In this document: positions 17,698-27,332 of the stretch, piece after piece | How the letters are laid out: the number at the start of each line of letters is the position of its first letter | How positions within the stretch are numbered: position 1 is the stretch's first letter | Assembly: GCA_003021505.1 (NCBI GenBank) | Contig: PXPT01000151.1 | Span: 1 to 42,451 of the forward strand | Direction: 5' to 3' | Origin: Cyanobacteria bacterium QS_4_48_99 | Lineage (GTDB): Bacteria > Cyanobacteriota > Cyanobacteriia > Cyanobacteriales > Rubidibacteraceae | Length of the DNA: 42,451 nucleotides | Position numbers and translations under genes: made by a program | The notes under the pieces: generated by a model | Database searches by the model: none | The model's input: the letters and a program-made list of their open reading frames with translations, nothing else | What the model was told of the DNA's origin: nothing

Positions 17698-17776
17698 ATT
17701 TGTTAATGGCTAATGGCTAAGGGCTAAGTGCTAATGGTAGGCGAACCATAAACCATTAGCAACTAGCATCACGAGT

Positions 17777-18931
17777 TTACACGGTGGCGAGCCGCTTAAC
17801 TTTTTCATCAAGGGATGACATTAGGGACTCATAGGGCTTGACAAATTTGTTAATCGCCTCTGCGAGAAGTTCATCCATGACAGCATTGATATTGATATCC
17901 ACGTCGGGATCTTTAAGATTTTCCATCAACTGGTAAGCTTCCTCGACGTTAGTTTCAATCCGATTAGCTTCGGGGGAGCAGTGATCAGCGCAGGCTTCGA
18001 TGGTGTCGGGAGGCATGGTGTTGACGGTGTAGTTCCCCACCAGCCCATCAACGTACATAACATCGCTATACTTGGGGTTCTTGGTTCCGGTGCTTGCCCA
18101 GAGCAAGCGCTGCACATGAGCTCCTTTCTCTTCTAGTGCCTTCCAGCGATCGCTTCCGAAAATCTCTTTGAATTTCTGGTAGGCAATTTTGGCGTTGGCA
18201 ATGGCAACTTTGCCTTGAATATCGGTGAGCTTCGACTCTTGATCTTGCCGATCAGTACCCTTGAGCTTCTCCTCAATGTAACCGTCAACTTTGACATCAA
18301 TGCGGCTGAGGAAGAAACTTGCCACTGACGCAATTTTGCTGATGTCTTTCCCTGCGGCTGCCCGCTTTTCTAAGCCTCGGATATAAGCCCAAGCGGTATC
18401 GACATAGCTTTGTACCGAAAACAGCAGGGTGACATTGATATTGATTCCTTCACTGATTGCCTGCTCGAAAGCCGGGATGCCTTCTGGCGTTCCCGGAATC
18501 TTAATCATTACATTCTCGCGATCAATCTCGTTGAAATAGCGCCTTGCTTCCGAGATGGAGCTTTCGGTGTCTTTGGCGATCGTGGGTGGGACTTCGATAC
18601 TGACATAACCGTCCAGTCCGTTGGTTTCATCGTAAACCGGCTTTAATTGATCGCAGGCATCGCGAATATCTTTAAACACCAGGGATTCATAAATCTGTTG
18701 AACCGATTTGCCTTCTTTAATTCCTGCTTCAATGTCGGCATCATAGGTTTGATTTCCCGAGATCGCTTTTTCAAAAATCGTCGGATTAGACGTGATGCCA
18801 TGAATCCCTCGACTCTGGATCAACATCTTGAGTTCACCCGACTCAATGATGTCACGGCTCAAGTTATCCATCCAGATACTTTGACCGTATTCTTTTTCAA
18901 TTTGGAAAATGGGATTTTGTGCGGTAGTCAT
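17777..18931 (-). CDS. tal: Transaldolase
   Basis: Transaldolase moves a dihydroxyacetone unit between sugar phosphates in the non-oxidative pentose phosphate pathway. The start chosen is ATG 18931 (MTTAQNPIFQIEKEYGQSIWMDNLSRD), which has GGGA just upstream; the frame is open for 29 further codons, but those are not transaldolase-like and would fill the fbp-tal spacer. The Schiff-base lysine is Lys144 in ENVMIKIPGTPEG. GITSNPTIFEKAISG (44-58) is the typical N-terminal motif. At 384 residues it fits the long bacterial class found in filamentous cyanobacteria. It lies between fbp and zwf. Confidence 0.96.
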   Translation of the reverse strand: MTTAQNPIFQIEKEYGQSIWMDNLSRDIIESGELKMLIQSRGIHGITSNPTIFEKAISGNQTYDADIEAGIKEGKSVQQIYESLVFKDIRDACDQLKPVYDETNGLDGYVSIEVPPTIAKDTESSISEARRYFNEIDRENVMIKIPGTPEGIPAFEQAISEGININVTLLFSVQSYVDTAWAYIRGLEKRAAAGKDISKIASVASFFLSRIDVKVDGYIEEKLKGTDRQDQESKLTDIQGKVAIANAKIAYQKFKEIFGSDRWKALEEKGAHVQRLLWASTGTKNPKYSDVMYVDGLVGNYTVNTMPPDTIEACADHCSPEANRIETNVEEAYQLMENLKDPDVDININAVMDELLAEAINKFVKPYESLMSSLDEKVKRLATV

Positions 18932-19018
18932 AGTTTTCCCTTTTGATTGTTTCTCTATTGTAAATTTTGCCGCTTGGTTGCGTTTTTTATGGTGACAAGC
19001 GTTACAAACTTTTCCCAA

Positions 19019-20089
19019 TTAAGTCTGTGAATGCGCCATAGCAGTTTCTTGGGATTGAGCTGGCATGAAAGATTCCACCAGCTTCACGTTTTCTCGACTG
19101 CCAATAATTAGTGGGGTTCGCATGTGAATCTTGTCAGGAATAACATCTAAAATTTCTTGAGTTCCTGTCGTTGCCCTTCCCCCTGCTTGTTCGGTTAAAA
19201 AGGCAAGAGGAGCAGATTCATAAAGTAGGCGTAGTTTTCCTTCTGGCTTTTTGACAGTGCCCGGGTAGAGGAATACACCCCCCTGCAAGAGAATGCGGTG
19301 GAAGTCTCCCACTAAAGCCCCGCCATAGCGGGCACTATAACCTTCATTGCGATGGACATAGCGTACGTATTCCCGCAGGGGTTCTTCCCATTGCCAGAAA
19401 TTCCCCTCATTAAGGCTGTAAATTGCCCCATATTCGGGAATTTGAATGTTTTCTTGTGCCAGGATAAACTCACCTAAGCTGGGATCCAGAGTGAAGGAGT
19501 GAACGCCATTCCCGGTCGAGTAAACTAACATCGTGCTTGCCCCGTAGAGAATGTAGCCCGCTGCAACTTGTTTGCGTCCAGTTTGCAGAAGATCATTGGC
19601 ATTGCCATCAACGTCGTTGCCCTCTTGCTGGCAAATGGAGAAAATGGAACCAACGTTGAGATTAGTATCAATGTTCGAGGAGCCGTCTACGGGATCGTAA
19701 AGTAAGGTATAGCGTCCGATTGGGCAATTTTCGGGAATATAGTAGGGCTTCTCCATTTCCTCGGATGCCAAGCGGCAAACTAAACCGCTTTGCTCGAACA
19801 CGGAGATAAACACGTCATTGGCGTAGACATCCATCTTTTTGACGGATTCTCCTTGGACGTTTTCTTCGCCTGTCACGCCTAGCGCGCCTTCCATGATCCC
19901 AGCGCGGCTGAGGCGTCTAGAGATAAGCTTTGCCGCTAGGGCGATCCGATTCATGATTGCGCTGAGATCCTGTGCCTCCTGCGAAAAACTCTGGAATTGC
20001 TGCAAAACGTGATGCGACAAAGTTCTACAATCTCTCTCCAGGGCGGAATTCTGAGCCTGGGATTGCTCAACGTTAGTCATGGGATTCAT
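19019..20089 (-). CDS. fbp: Fructose-1,6-bisphosphatase, class I
   Basis: This enzyme hydrolyses fructose-1,6-bisphosphate in gluconeogenesis and the sugar-phosphate cycles. The metal and phosphate site [13 protein letters not shown] (132-144) is intact, as are the N-terminal helices ([12 protein letters not shown]) and the C-terminal [16 protein letters not shown] with the catalytic Glu region. The 356 residues are of normal length. The start is either Met1 or Met4. It is the first gene of the leftward fbp-tal-zwf-opcA run, known as an operon in Nostoc-type cyanobacteria, so the promoter should lie in 20090-20450. Confidence 0.96.
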   Translation of the reverse strand: MNPMTNVEQSQAQNSALERDCRTLSHHVLQQFQSFSQEAQDLSAIMNRIALAAKLISRRLSRAGIMEGALGVTGEENVQGESVKKMDVYANDVFISVFEQSGLVCRLASEEMEKPYYIPENCPIGRYTLLYDPVDGSSNIDTNLNVGSIFSICQQEGNDVDGNANDLLQTGRKQVAAGYILYGASTMLVYSTGNGVHSFTLDPSLGEFILAQENIQIPEYGAIYSLNEGNFWQWEEPLREYVRYVHRNEGYSARYGGALVGDFHRILLQGGVFLYPGTVKKPEGKLRLLYESAPLAFLTEQAGGRATTGTQEILDVIPDKIHMRTPLIIGSRENVKLVESFMPAQSQETAMAHSQT

Positions 20090-20104
20090 CCTCCACTTGC
20101 GCTA

Positions 20105-20446
20105 ATTTGATTCGAGGATAGCCTCTATCGGGCAAAAGCTCTACGAGTTTTTCTTCCTTGCTCCTGCGATCTAATTGCAATCATAGGAGGACATATCTCC
20201 ACCGTCCTCTAACTTTAGACTAAATTTGGGTTTACACTCTTCATCAAGAAGGTAGTAAACTCAGACAGCGCTTGCGTAGGAAGCGTATAGCGCAAGCGAT
20301 TCCCTGCCGGGCTAAAAAGGGCTACGCTTGGCAGTTAGTCTGAAAATTTGTATGTTATGAAAATTTGAGTTATTAGGGCGCATGCAGGGAACTGAGAGCG
20401 CCCATACTTTCCCACCTACTACACGAGCGGTTGAGGTTTGGTGAGT
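20105..20446. other. fbp upstream region
   Basis: No gene is seen in this spacer. It should hold the promoter for the fbp run. A hairpin CGCTTGCG...CGCAAGCG occurs near 20267-20300, of a type repeated in cyanobacterial spacers. A stretch TTTAGACTAAA (near 20214) is palindromic, but I cannot assign a regulator. Confidence 0.5.
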
Positions 20447-20665
20447 TTACTCAATCGAAATTGACTGAGGTCCCTGGCTACCGTTGTCGCTAACGTTAGT
20501 CCCCACTGTGCTAGCAGGACTAGAGCCTGTCTGTTTCTCTAGCCAACTCTTGAGCGGATCTTCTGAAAGGCTAAGCCGAAACACTCCAGAAAACAATCCC
20601 CCCGTAAAAGCCAGCGGTTGCTGAGTAAGTTCTTTAAAGATGGGTGTCAGTTCGTCGAGGAACAT
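20447..20665 (-). CDS. Conserved small cyanobacterial protein, unknown function
   Basis: The start chosen is ATG 20665 (MFLDELTPIFKELTQQPLAF...), which has AGGAGA about nine bases upstream; a longer frame starts at 20704 but lacks a ribosome binding site. The 72-residue product has a compact N-terminal half (FKELTQQPLAFTGGLFSGVFRLSLSEDPLKSWLEKQ), which I recall as conserved in cyanobacteria, and a Ser/Gly/Asn-rich tail. The FTGGLFSGVFRL stretch may touch a membrane. Function is unknown. It is divergent from the DUF4352-like gene at 20786. Confidence 0.7.
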   Translation of the reverse strand: MFLDELTPIFKELTQQPLAFTGGLFSGVFRLSLSEDPLKSWLEKQTGSSPASTVGTNVSDNGSQGPQSISIE

Positions 20666-20785
20666 GGAAGGTCTCCTGGCAAAGAACTGGAAACAACGAA
20701 ACAATTCACACTGTTAATTTTGCGGAATGTCAGGGAATTCTATAACCATAGCTGCGGAAATTTTTGGTCAACAAGTAAAAATTCC

Positions 20786-21616
20786 ATGACTTCAGACAAA
20801 GTTCAAAACGATACTAAAGTAGACAAGGTTCAAAACGATACTAAAGACTATGTAATTTCTTCTATCACTGGTTTGTTCACAGGTGGTCCCTTAGGGCTAA
20901 TTGCTAGCCCTTTTTCGCTCAAACTATTTGCTAACCTGAGCAAAACTGATCGTGGTAAGTGGATAAAGTGGGCTTTAGCTGGTTTAATTGGTTCTCCTCT
21001 CTGCTTAGGCATTACTGCGGGGTTTCTGCCGTCTGAGGAAACTTCACAGATGGCGCAGGAATCATCATCTGAAACTGAAAGTGGTTCTCAAGGTAAAGCA
21101 ACTTCAACTCCGCCTACAGATTCTCAGGAAACTTCACAGGCTACGCAGAAATCATCGTCTGAAACTGAAAGTGGCTCTCAAGGTAAAGCAACTTCAACTT
21201 CGCCAGGGGCTAATGGCGTTGGTGATCAGGTCGAAGTAAGCGGACGAGCTATTCGAGTCGATAATGTGCAAATTACCGATTTTTTAGGTATCAACAACTC
21301 ATACTACGAGAACATTCCTACAAAAGGGAAGTTTGTCGTAATTGATATGACTTGGTGGAATACCTCCAATGAAACTGGCGATATGCTTTGGTCTAGTTTC
21401 ACCCTCAAAGACTCGAAGGGTCGAGAGTATGGTGAAATAGATGGCTCCGATAGAGATGCTTTCTATCGCTATGAAGAGGAGAATGGTTATGGGAGTATGG
21501 ATGATTCTCTTTTTCCTGGTGGTTCAGCCAAAGATGGTGTAGTTTTTGAAGTTCCACCTAATGCTACTGACTTCACGCTTGTTTGGAAGGGTAAAGAGAT
21601 TAATTTGGGTAAATAG
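20786..21616 (+). CDS. Membrane-anchored protein with DUF4352-like Ig domain
   Basis: The start taken is ATG 20786 (MTSDKVQNDTK...); the frame opens earlier, at 20618, but that part overlaps the divergent gene. The 276 residues comprise a short N-terminal repeat (DKVQNDTK twice), a glycine-rich region, one membrane helix (WALAGLIGSPLCLGITAGFL) and a Ser/Thr/Glu linker made of two 30-residue repeats (90-bp DNA repeat, about 21038-21217). The C-terminal domain resembles DUF4352: VEVSGRAIRVDNV, KGKFVVIDMTWWNTSNE, DSKGREY, FEVPPN. Such domains are extracytoplasmic and often bind proteins or ligands. The role is unknown. Confidence 0.7.
   Translation: MTSDKVQNDTKVDKVQNDTKDYVISSITGLFTGGPLGLIASPFSLKLFANLSKTDRGKWIKWALAGLIGSPLCLGITAGFLPSEETSQMAQESSSETESGSQGKATSTPPTDSQETSQATQKSSSETESGSQGKATSTSPGANGVGDQVEVSGRAIRVDNVQITDFLGINNSYYENIPTKGKFVVIDMTWWNTSNETGDMLWSSFTLKDSKGREYGEIDGSDRDAFYRYEEENGYGSMDDSLFPGGSAKDGVVFEVPPNATDFTLVWKGKEINLGK
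21038..21217 (+). repeat. 90-bp tandem duplication in coding sequence
   Basis: Two units offset by exactly 90 bp (GGAAACTTCACAG at 21038 and 21128) encode near-identical 30-residue linker segments, differing in a few codons. Confidence 0.9.
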
Positions 21617-21651
21617 AAAACGGTTCCATATTAAGCCCTTTTAACACCCAG

Positions 21652-21696
21652 GCGGCGCGGAGCTTCCTTCTAGAAGGCTAGAGGCTGCCGCGCCGC
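21652..21696. terminator. Hairpin between convergent genes
   Basis: A perfect 9-bp GC stem, GCGGCGCGG / CCGCGCCGC, encloses a second hairpin CCTTCTAGAAGG. It lies between the DUF4352-like gene and nrdJ, which converge. No T-run follows on either side, so it may stop transcription by structure or be an RNA processing site. Confidence 0.5.
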
Positions 21697-21750
21697 TATC
21701 TAATGACAGTGCTATCCTTACTTATCGGCAATCCAACCCTTTTGGATTAA

Positions 21751-24700
21751 TCACTGTTCAGGAAAGAGGCACTTGTCCGAATCGCAGCCTGCTGGACCAG
21801 CTTCTGCGAACTCGCCTGCATCATAGCGACTTAGGGCGGTTTGAAAATCGGACTGCTTGCGTCGCCTTTCTACCCCTTGCATGAGCTGCTCGTACTGCTG
21901 TTGGGTGATGGGTTCAAACGGCAAACGCGGGAAGCTTTGATGGGCATCAAACCGTGCTAAAAGCGCCGCTGAGATATAGCCCTCATCGTCTCGAATGGCT
22001 TCGTAAATACGAGTGCCGAGGGCTTCGATTTCATTCTCCCGGAGTTCAATGGTGGCAGAGGTATTGTGTGTTGTCCAAAAACGTTGCACATTGAGGTAAA
22101 AATCCATCTGCGCGATCGCGCTAAATTGATTAATATCGATTTGATCAGCACCAGGCAAATCTGCCCAAGGCAAAGCCACAGGAATTTCCACTAGCCATTC
22201 CGTGCAGCGCTCATCAAAGGGATCATTGAGCAGATTCCCATTTTCATCCTTATCCGACTGAGAAGGGATGACATTGTAGCCGTAGTCAATGCAGGCAAGC
22301 GCCACGGGGTCATTTTTGCCAAAGGTAATCCGGCGAATGTAGCGCACAGCTTTGGGGGGATGCCACCCCGGAGAAGCATTGGTTAGTAAGGATTTAGTAC
22401 CAGAGGGTTGGACACAAGTGCAGCGGTTGGGGAGTTTTAATCCGTGGCGATCGCAATACTCCCAGATTACCCGATGCACAATTTCTTGCCAGCGACTTAG
22501 GTACTCCTGTTCTTGCCGCTTAAATGCCAGTCCTTGGGAAGTTTCTGGTCGTCCTTCTTCCCACCAGCGCAGCCAAGGATAGCCAAAGGCATGGACGAAA
22601 AAGTCAAACAAGCCTGTGAAGGATACCCCCACAATGGGATCGAGTTCGCGGCTATATTGATAGCGCGGCTCAATAAACTGGTGATGGAGGAGTGCTGCTA
22701 CCGAGAGCGCACCCGCAGTGAAGGCTTCTTCTTGTTCTTGATCGTTTTGTGGATCAATCTGATTGAGATGTACTTCACTGAGATTGCAATTACCAGTCAA
22801 CGTATTGCCAAAAACACCTTTGTTAAATTCTGGTTCGTTGAAACAATAGGTATCATGTAATCCTGGTAATTCCTCTACACATTGAACGATTTGTTCTTTC
22901 CCCTTAAATTTAGGTTGATGTCCTTTGCTAGTATCTAGCCTTTGGCAAGGAATACCTGCACAATCATTAATTTGCAAGTAGTAGATGTCTTGAGACCTCT
23001 TACCTAAATTGGTAGAAGATTGTCGCTGTGCCATGAAGTTGACAGAGCATCGAATTCCACATTTGCACAAAAGCAGTTGCAGGCATCGCGCCCTTTCGTA
23101 GTCAGAAACATAAATGCGGATGCCATTGCTGGAAGTATTAGAACCATCTGTGTCAGCTAATCCTGCTATAAAAGCAAGAATCGCTTGTTTGTTCCAACTT
23201 CCAATCAGATTTAATGCCTCAGCCTCGGTTTTTAGGCGACGCAGCAACTCTCCTGAAAAGTCTAGTTCTGTAATATCTACCAAGGGGAACAAATAATCAT
23301 AGTTTCGCGAACTTGATTTTTTTCCAGCAACTGCCAGTTCAGGTTGTTGAGAGTAAAGCCGCACTTTAGCATTCCCGTTTTGGTCTAGAGTTCCATCACC
23401 TGCCGCGACTCCTAATGTGTAAGCACGATTCAGGTCAATTTCCTTTCCATCTTCATACTCAATGGTAAACGGTTCAGTGTGTATTCTGTATTTGCTGTGG
23501 TTCGATAAATCCTTCGTTTGTACCTCTTGATAGCTTTTACCAAATCTATCTTTGACGAAAAAGCGATGGTATTCTGTCGCATCTAAGTAGGAACCATCAC
23601 CAAACCAAACCCTGTATAATTTTTGCCCTGTATTAGTTTGAAATGGCGTTACTTGGCTCCAGCGCTTCCCATTCCAAACTTCAACTTCTTGCCCCACAAC
23701 ATCCTTAATTTGGTGGATGCCATCACGAGTAATTAACCAAGTATCACCAGAGACACAATGAAAATTGGAACCAATTATTTCACCGCAGTTGTGAGCAACT
23801 ATGCCGTTAGCATCAAACCTTGATACTTGTGGAACTGTGCAATCATAAACGGGTTCGACGCCATCAGAAATAATCTCAGCAACCGTGACAGTAAAGCGTT
23901 CTCGGTTTAATTGACCTTGGTAGTCTCCGAGTATTTTTTGGAGTCTTGCTCGTTTAGATTCATCTTGAAAATTAACTAGGGCTTGAAACTCGTAAAGATT
24001 ATCTCTTGAAACGATGAGTTCATGCTGTGCCTGACAATGATCGGATTTAGTTTTTCCTTTACCGTCAGGAGGACAGCGATCATGCTCAGTGCGACGATTT
24101 TGATCGATTACAGAAACAATTCCTAGACGTAGAAGCATTCGCTGAACTGCTTGAAGGAGTTCCAGATTACTCTGAGCTAAACGAACACTCGCTCCTTTTA
24201 TTTGATTTCCCTGTACACTTCCATTAGCATCAAAAACGCCCTGAAGGAATCCCTTATAGAAATCGTAACTTGCCTGTTCAATTTTTATCGTGTTATTGCC
24301 ATGACTTAAATCGAATTCATGGGCAAGTTCGTATAAAGTTGCTCCTCCTACTTCCATGTAGTCATTTTTATCTAGAGTGGTTGGAATTAAGCTAGCAGCA
24401 TGGGAAGCTGTCTTTTGCTGGTATTCTCCCCAATAGTGAAGTACGGCTTTTCTCTGATAGGAAGTTTGATTAATGCTATAGCAACCATCACCGATAAAAC
24501 TTCCAAGCAGCCATCCTTGCTCAAATGTTCCTTCTCCATACCAAGGCTGTAAATCTCTATGGTTGTGGATTAGAATCTTATCCCCAGGTTTCAGGTTCTT
24601 GAGCTTAACCCACTCAGAATACTGCTTTTTCTGAGTCTGGGCAGTCACTTTCAATAGTTGATGGTTATCTGTCAACCGCAAAGAGATTCCTTCGGTGGTG

Positions 24701-27288
24701 GTTAACTGGTGAATCGGCTTAATACCACTCTGGTAGAAACCTTCTGGGGTAGTGCTAAACAGCTCTCCATTGACGTAAACGCTCACCTGCTCGCCGATGA
24801 GATCTTTAATTTGTCTCGCGCCAAATTCGGTGTGAATCCAGGTATCTGCACTCAGACACGGGTTAAGCCCGTAACGAGCTAAGCGATGCTCTAGCTCATC
24901 GGCATCTAGGTTGGGATAGCTTTTCTGCAACCACTGTTTTGCTGTCCCTCGTTCATAAACTTTTAAAAACTCAGCTTTCATATCCGGGGTGGCTAGCAAA
25001 TCACGGTTGGCTCTAGCGACAGCTTCACCAGCCCACTGAATCGCTCCCTCGCCGGAGTAGTATTGGCTACGGACAGCATCAACACATTCTTCTAGTTTCG
25101 GCTTGTGGTGGTAAACGCGGGAGTGATTTGCCATCCTGAGCGCATCCCGTTCTGGATCAATGCGCCAGTTCCCTTCTTCGTCTGGTTGCCAAAGGTTTTG
25201 CTTGAGCAGCGGAGAATCGGCATTGAATTGTCTCATGCCCGCACTGTTGTGGGTTAAATACCCATCACAATAGAAGCAGTGAGCCTCTTCAACTTCAATG
25301 TCATAAGTTTTGAGGTAATCGCAGCTCCCTACGCCTTGTACTGTTACAGGAATATCAAGAGTGACATCGGATTCAGCAACGTAACGCTCATAGTTGGAAT
25401 CGACAAAGCGAAAGCCTTGAAAGCCCCACTCTCTCATTTCGCTGTAGGTATAAGCCTCACGCATCATTTCACCAGCAATAGTGAAGCCATACATCTTTAG
25501 TCCTTGATGTAATTTTCCTTTGACAGCGTGAGGCGCAATTAAATCGTTATAGCGGTCTTTTAGTGCTGGAATCGTCAGGTTGTATTTGGGTTGCCAATTT
25601 TGTTGTTTCGGAAGAGTAATTTTCAATCGACCTGCAATTCCCAAGCTAGACAGAACACTAGATACCTGTCTGGCAAATGATCTGTAAACTGTAGTTACTA
25701 GATGAGGGGGTTGATTGTTGATTGCACCATCACTATCCATTAGACCTGCTAAATAGGCAGCTCTAACATCGGCCATTCCTTGCAAGATGAAGCTGGGAAC
25801 TGCAATCGGTTTATGGGGTTGCTTGATATGTTTCGAGAAGTATTCAGCTAATCGGATCGATGAACAGACTGAGAGAATAGTGTTTTCGCCATTTAATTGG
25901 TTGTGACGAGCGCGTAAACCAAACTTAGCTAGAGCAGAGTCTAGTTTAGTCTGTATTTGGGGGGAAATTTTTTCGTCTAAGGCGTTGGTTGCCCAATAAA
26001 CGTAACCATAAGGTTTGTCGTGTTTATTACGACCCAATGAAACGTAGCCGTCACCATGAGTGAAACCAATTAGCCAAGCAATCTCAGGGGTCAAATGTGG
26101 AACTACTAACGATTTAGCTGTTCTACTACGAGCAGGTCTTTTCTCGGTAAAGTCATCGGGCAAAGAGGTGGGTATCCCTGGCAACACTTGCGTGTTGTGC
26201 ATCAGCCTGTCGCCTTCACTCAAGTTGGAAACTTGCTTCCAAGCAACAGACCCGGTGGCATCAGCTAAAACTGCTTGCCTGTGATTGAGGGTAGCTCTTG
26301 GGAGAGTCGCATTAGTCTCGATTTCGTGAACTTCCTGATCCCCCTGGTCAAACTTATCTAGCACTTTTCTGAAGCCTACAGGAGTCTGCACCAGATCTCC
26401 TACCTGGATCTCCTTAATCGGAATAAGACCCTCCGATGTATGAACGAGTGCGTCTTCAGGGAGGCATCTTCTGATATTTCCGGCAACAACACTTGCTGCT
26501 GCTTCGTCGATTAACAAGCAGCATTCTTCAGGATTCAGTTGTCGCCCCACTGCCCGATTCAGAATCTTTGCAATGCGGGGGAACAAGTCAGGGAATTTAA
26601 TGGGATTGGCAACGCCGCCAAAGCCTTTGAGGAGTTCCCCAGCAGGACGTACATGACTGGGATCGACTTTAACTTCAACTTCTTTGGCAAACTGCCCATC
26701 ACTGGATAGTTCCAGCAGGGCTTGATATGACTGAATCCAGCCGTTTCTGGAGTCTCCGACGCTAATTTGAACGCAACCTGCGCTCTCTACCTTAACTTCT
26801 GTTTGTTCCCGACGGGCTTGAGGCGAAACTGAGCCAATCTCGCCGATGAGCTTGACGTTGAGGCGATTGCGAATAGGAGGGAGTTGGTTGATGTATGGGG
26901 TTTCGAGAACAGCACCCGTGCCACAACCCATCATGGCTAAATCCATCATTAAGCCGAAGGCACGCCAGTCTACAACATTGGTTGAGGTGCAGTTATATGC
27001 GCCTGAGAAGTTCTTCTGTGCCTCTAGCCACTCCGTACCGCCTACCCATAGCCAGCGACCAGAGGGAAGGCTTTTTAGGGAGCGCATTGTCCGCTCTAGA
27101 AGTTCTTGTTCTTGGGGGGTGAGTTTGCCGAGGTTAACTAGCCCTTCGATGGTGCGATCGCAAACTTGCTCCCAACTCTCTCGACCTTCCCCAGTGCGAC
27201 GACTGTAGGTTCTGAAAAAGACTGGGTTAGCAGCGGGTGCAGCGGGAGGAAAGCCAACCGTATGTTTGCTCTCAAGCTCTCTGGTCAT
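21751..27288 (-). CDS. nrdJ: Adenosylcobalamin-dependent (class II) ribonucleotide reductase with three inteins
   Basis: The precursor is 1845 residues. Removing inteins 275-681, 811-1167 and 1178-1500 leaves a 758-residue reductase like monomeric RTPR, which reduces ribonucleotides using a cobalamin-made thiyl radical. Key cysteines: Cys100 (YNCTSTN) and Cys1501 (SNFH-CNLSE) form the redox pair, Cys1168 (NP-CGEI) is the radical cysteine, and Cys1835/Cys1840 (CDSDKC) are the C-terminal shuttle pair. Two of the three inteins sit directly before active-site cysteines, at highly conserved positions as inteins usually do. Without splicing the enzyme would be inactive. A candidate pair of NrdR boxes lies upstream. 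cbiA in this window belongs to the pathway making its cofactor. Confidence 0.95.
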   Translation of the reverse strand: MTRELESKHTVGFPPAAPAANPVFFRTYSRRTGEGRESWEQVCDRTIEGLVNLGKLTPQEQELLERTMRSLKSLPSGRWLWVGGTEWLEAQKNFSGAYNCTSTNVVDWRAFGLMMDLAMMGCGTGAVLETPYINQLPPIRNRLNVKLIGEIGSVSPQARREQTEVKVESAGCVQISVGDSRNGWIQSYQALLELSSDGQFAKEVEVKVDPSHVRPAGELLKGFGGVANPIKFPDLFPRIAKILNRAVGRQLNPEECCLLIDEAAASVVAGNIRRCLPEDALVHTSEGLIPIKEIQVGDLVQTPVGFRKVLDKFDQGDQEVHEIETNATLPRATLNHRQAVLADATGSVAWKQVSNLSEGDRLMHNTQVLPGIPTSLPDDFTEKRPARSRTAKSLVVPHLTPEIAWLIGFTHGDGYVSLGRNKHDKPYGYVYWATNALDEKISPQIQTKLDSALAKFGLRARHNQLNGENTILSVCSSIRLAEYFSKHIKQPHKPIAVPSFILQGMADVRAAYLAGLMDSDGAINNQPPHLVTTVYRSFARQVSSVLSSLGIAGRLKITLPKQQNWQPKYNLTIPALKDRYNDLIAPHAVKGKLHQGLKMYGFTIAGEMMREAYTYSEMREWGFQGFRFVDSNYERYVAESDVTLDIPVTVQGVGSCDYLKTYDIEVEEAHCFYCDGYLTHNSAGMRQFNADSPLLKQNLWQPDEEGNWRIDPERDALRMANHSRVYHHKPKLEECVDAVRSQYYSGEGAIQWAGEAVARANRDLLATPDMKAEFLKVYERGTAKQWLQKSYPNLDADELEHRLARYGLNPCLSADTWIHTEFGARQIKDLIGEQVSVYVNGELFSTTPEGFYQSGIKPIHQLTTTEGISLRLTDNHQLLKVTAQTQKKQYSEWVKLKNLKPGDKILIHNHRDLQPWYGEGTFEQGWLLGSFIGDGCYSINQTSYQRKAVLHYWGEYQQKTASHAASLIPTTLDKNDYMEVGGATLYELAHEFDLSHGNNTIKIEQASYDFYKGFLQGVFDANGSVQGNQIKGASVRLAQSNLELLQAVQRMLLRLGIVSVIDQNRRTEHDRCPPDGKGKTKSDHCQAQHELIVSRDNLYEFQALVNFQDESKRARLQKILGDYQGQLNRERFTVTVAEIISDGVEPVYDCTVPQVSRFDANGIVAHNCGEIIGSNFHCVSGDTWLITRDGIHQIKDVVGQEVEVWNGKRWSQVTPFQTNTGQKLYRVWFGDGSYLDATEYHRFFVKDRFGKSYQEVQTKDLSNHSKYRIHTEPFTIEYEDGKEIDLNRAYTLGVAAGDGTLDQNGNAKVRLYSQQPELAVAGKKSSSRNYDYLFPLVDITELDFSGELLRRLKTEAEALNLIGSWNKQAILAFIAGLADTDGSNTSSNGIRIYVSDYERARCLQLLLCKCGIRCSVNFMAQRQSSTNLGKRSQDIYYLQINDCAGIPCQRLDTSKGHQPKFKGKEQIVQCVEELPGLHDTYCFNEPEFNKGVFGNTLTGNCNLSEVHLNQIDPQNDQEQEEAFTAGALSVAALLHHQFIEPRYQYSRELDPIVGVSFTGLFDFFVHAFGYPWLRWWEEGRPETSQGLAFKRQEQEYLSRWQEIVHRVIWEYCDRHGLKLPNRCTCVQPSGTKSLLTNASPGWHPPKAVRYIRRITFGKNDPVALACIDYGYNVIPSQSDKDENGNLLNDPFDERCTEWLVEIPVALPWADLPGADQIDINQFSAIAQMDFYLNVQRFWTTHNTSATIELRENEIEALGTRIYEAIRDDEGYISAALLARFDAHQSFPRLPFEPITQQQYEQLMQGVERRRKQSDFQTALSRYDAGEFAEAGPAGCDSDKCLFPEQ
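22789..23757 (-). other. Intein 3 of NrdJ (323 aa, LAGLIDADG endonuclease)
   Basis: Residues 1178-1500. It starts CVSGDTW and has block B T-x-x-H (ATEYH). Endonuclease motifs are LGVAAGDG and IAGLADTDG, with both acidic residues present. It ends GNTLTGN, with Cys as the next residue. The residue before the terminal Asn is Gly rather than the usual His, which can slow Asn cyclisation unless compensated. It interrupts SNFH|CNLSE. Confidence 0.93.
23788..24858 (-). other. Intein 2 of NrdJ (357 aa, LAGLIDADG endonuclease)
   Basis: Residues 811-1167. It starts CLSADTW, has block B LTDNH, and ends GIVAHN followed by the catalytic Cys of the host. Endonuclease motifs are LGSFIGDG and LQGVFDANG; the second has Asn in place of the catalytic Asp, so double-strand cutting is doubtful. 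The host residue before it is Pro (GLNP), an unusual neighbour for the first splicing step. Confidence 0.93.
25246..26466 (-). other. Intein 1 of NrdJ (407 aa, LAGLIDADG endonuclease)
   Basis: Residues 275-681. It starts CLPEDALV, has block B TLNH, and ends GYLTHN followed by Ser. Endonuclease motifs are LIGFTHGDG and LAGLMDSDG, both with intact acidic residues, so this one could still be a homing endonuclease. It interrupts NIRR|SAGMRQF. Confidence 0.95.
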
Positions 27289-27332
27289 AGTCTCAGTCTG
27301 TTTTACATTTGTGCCAGACCTTGACTATAAAG

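Noticed and set aside
18932-19018. N-terminal extension of transaldolase (29 residues)
   Set aside because: It is Lys/Cys-rich and unlike transaldolases; the internal ATG has a ribosome binding site and the correct family start.
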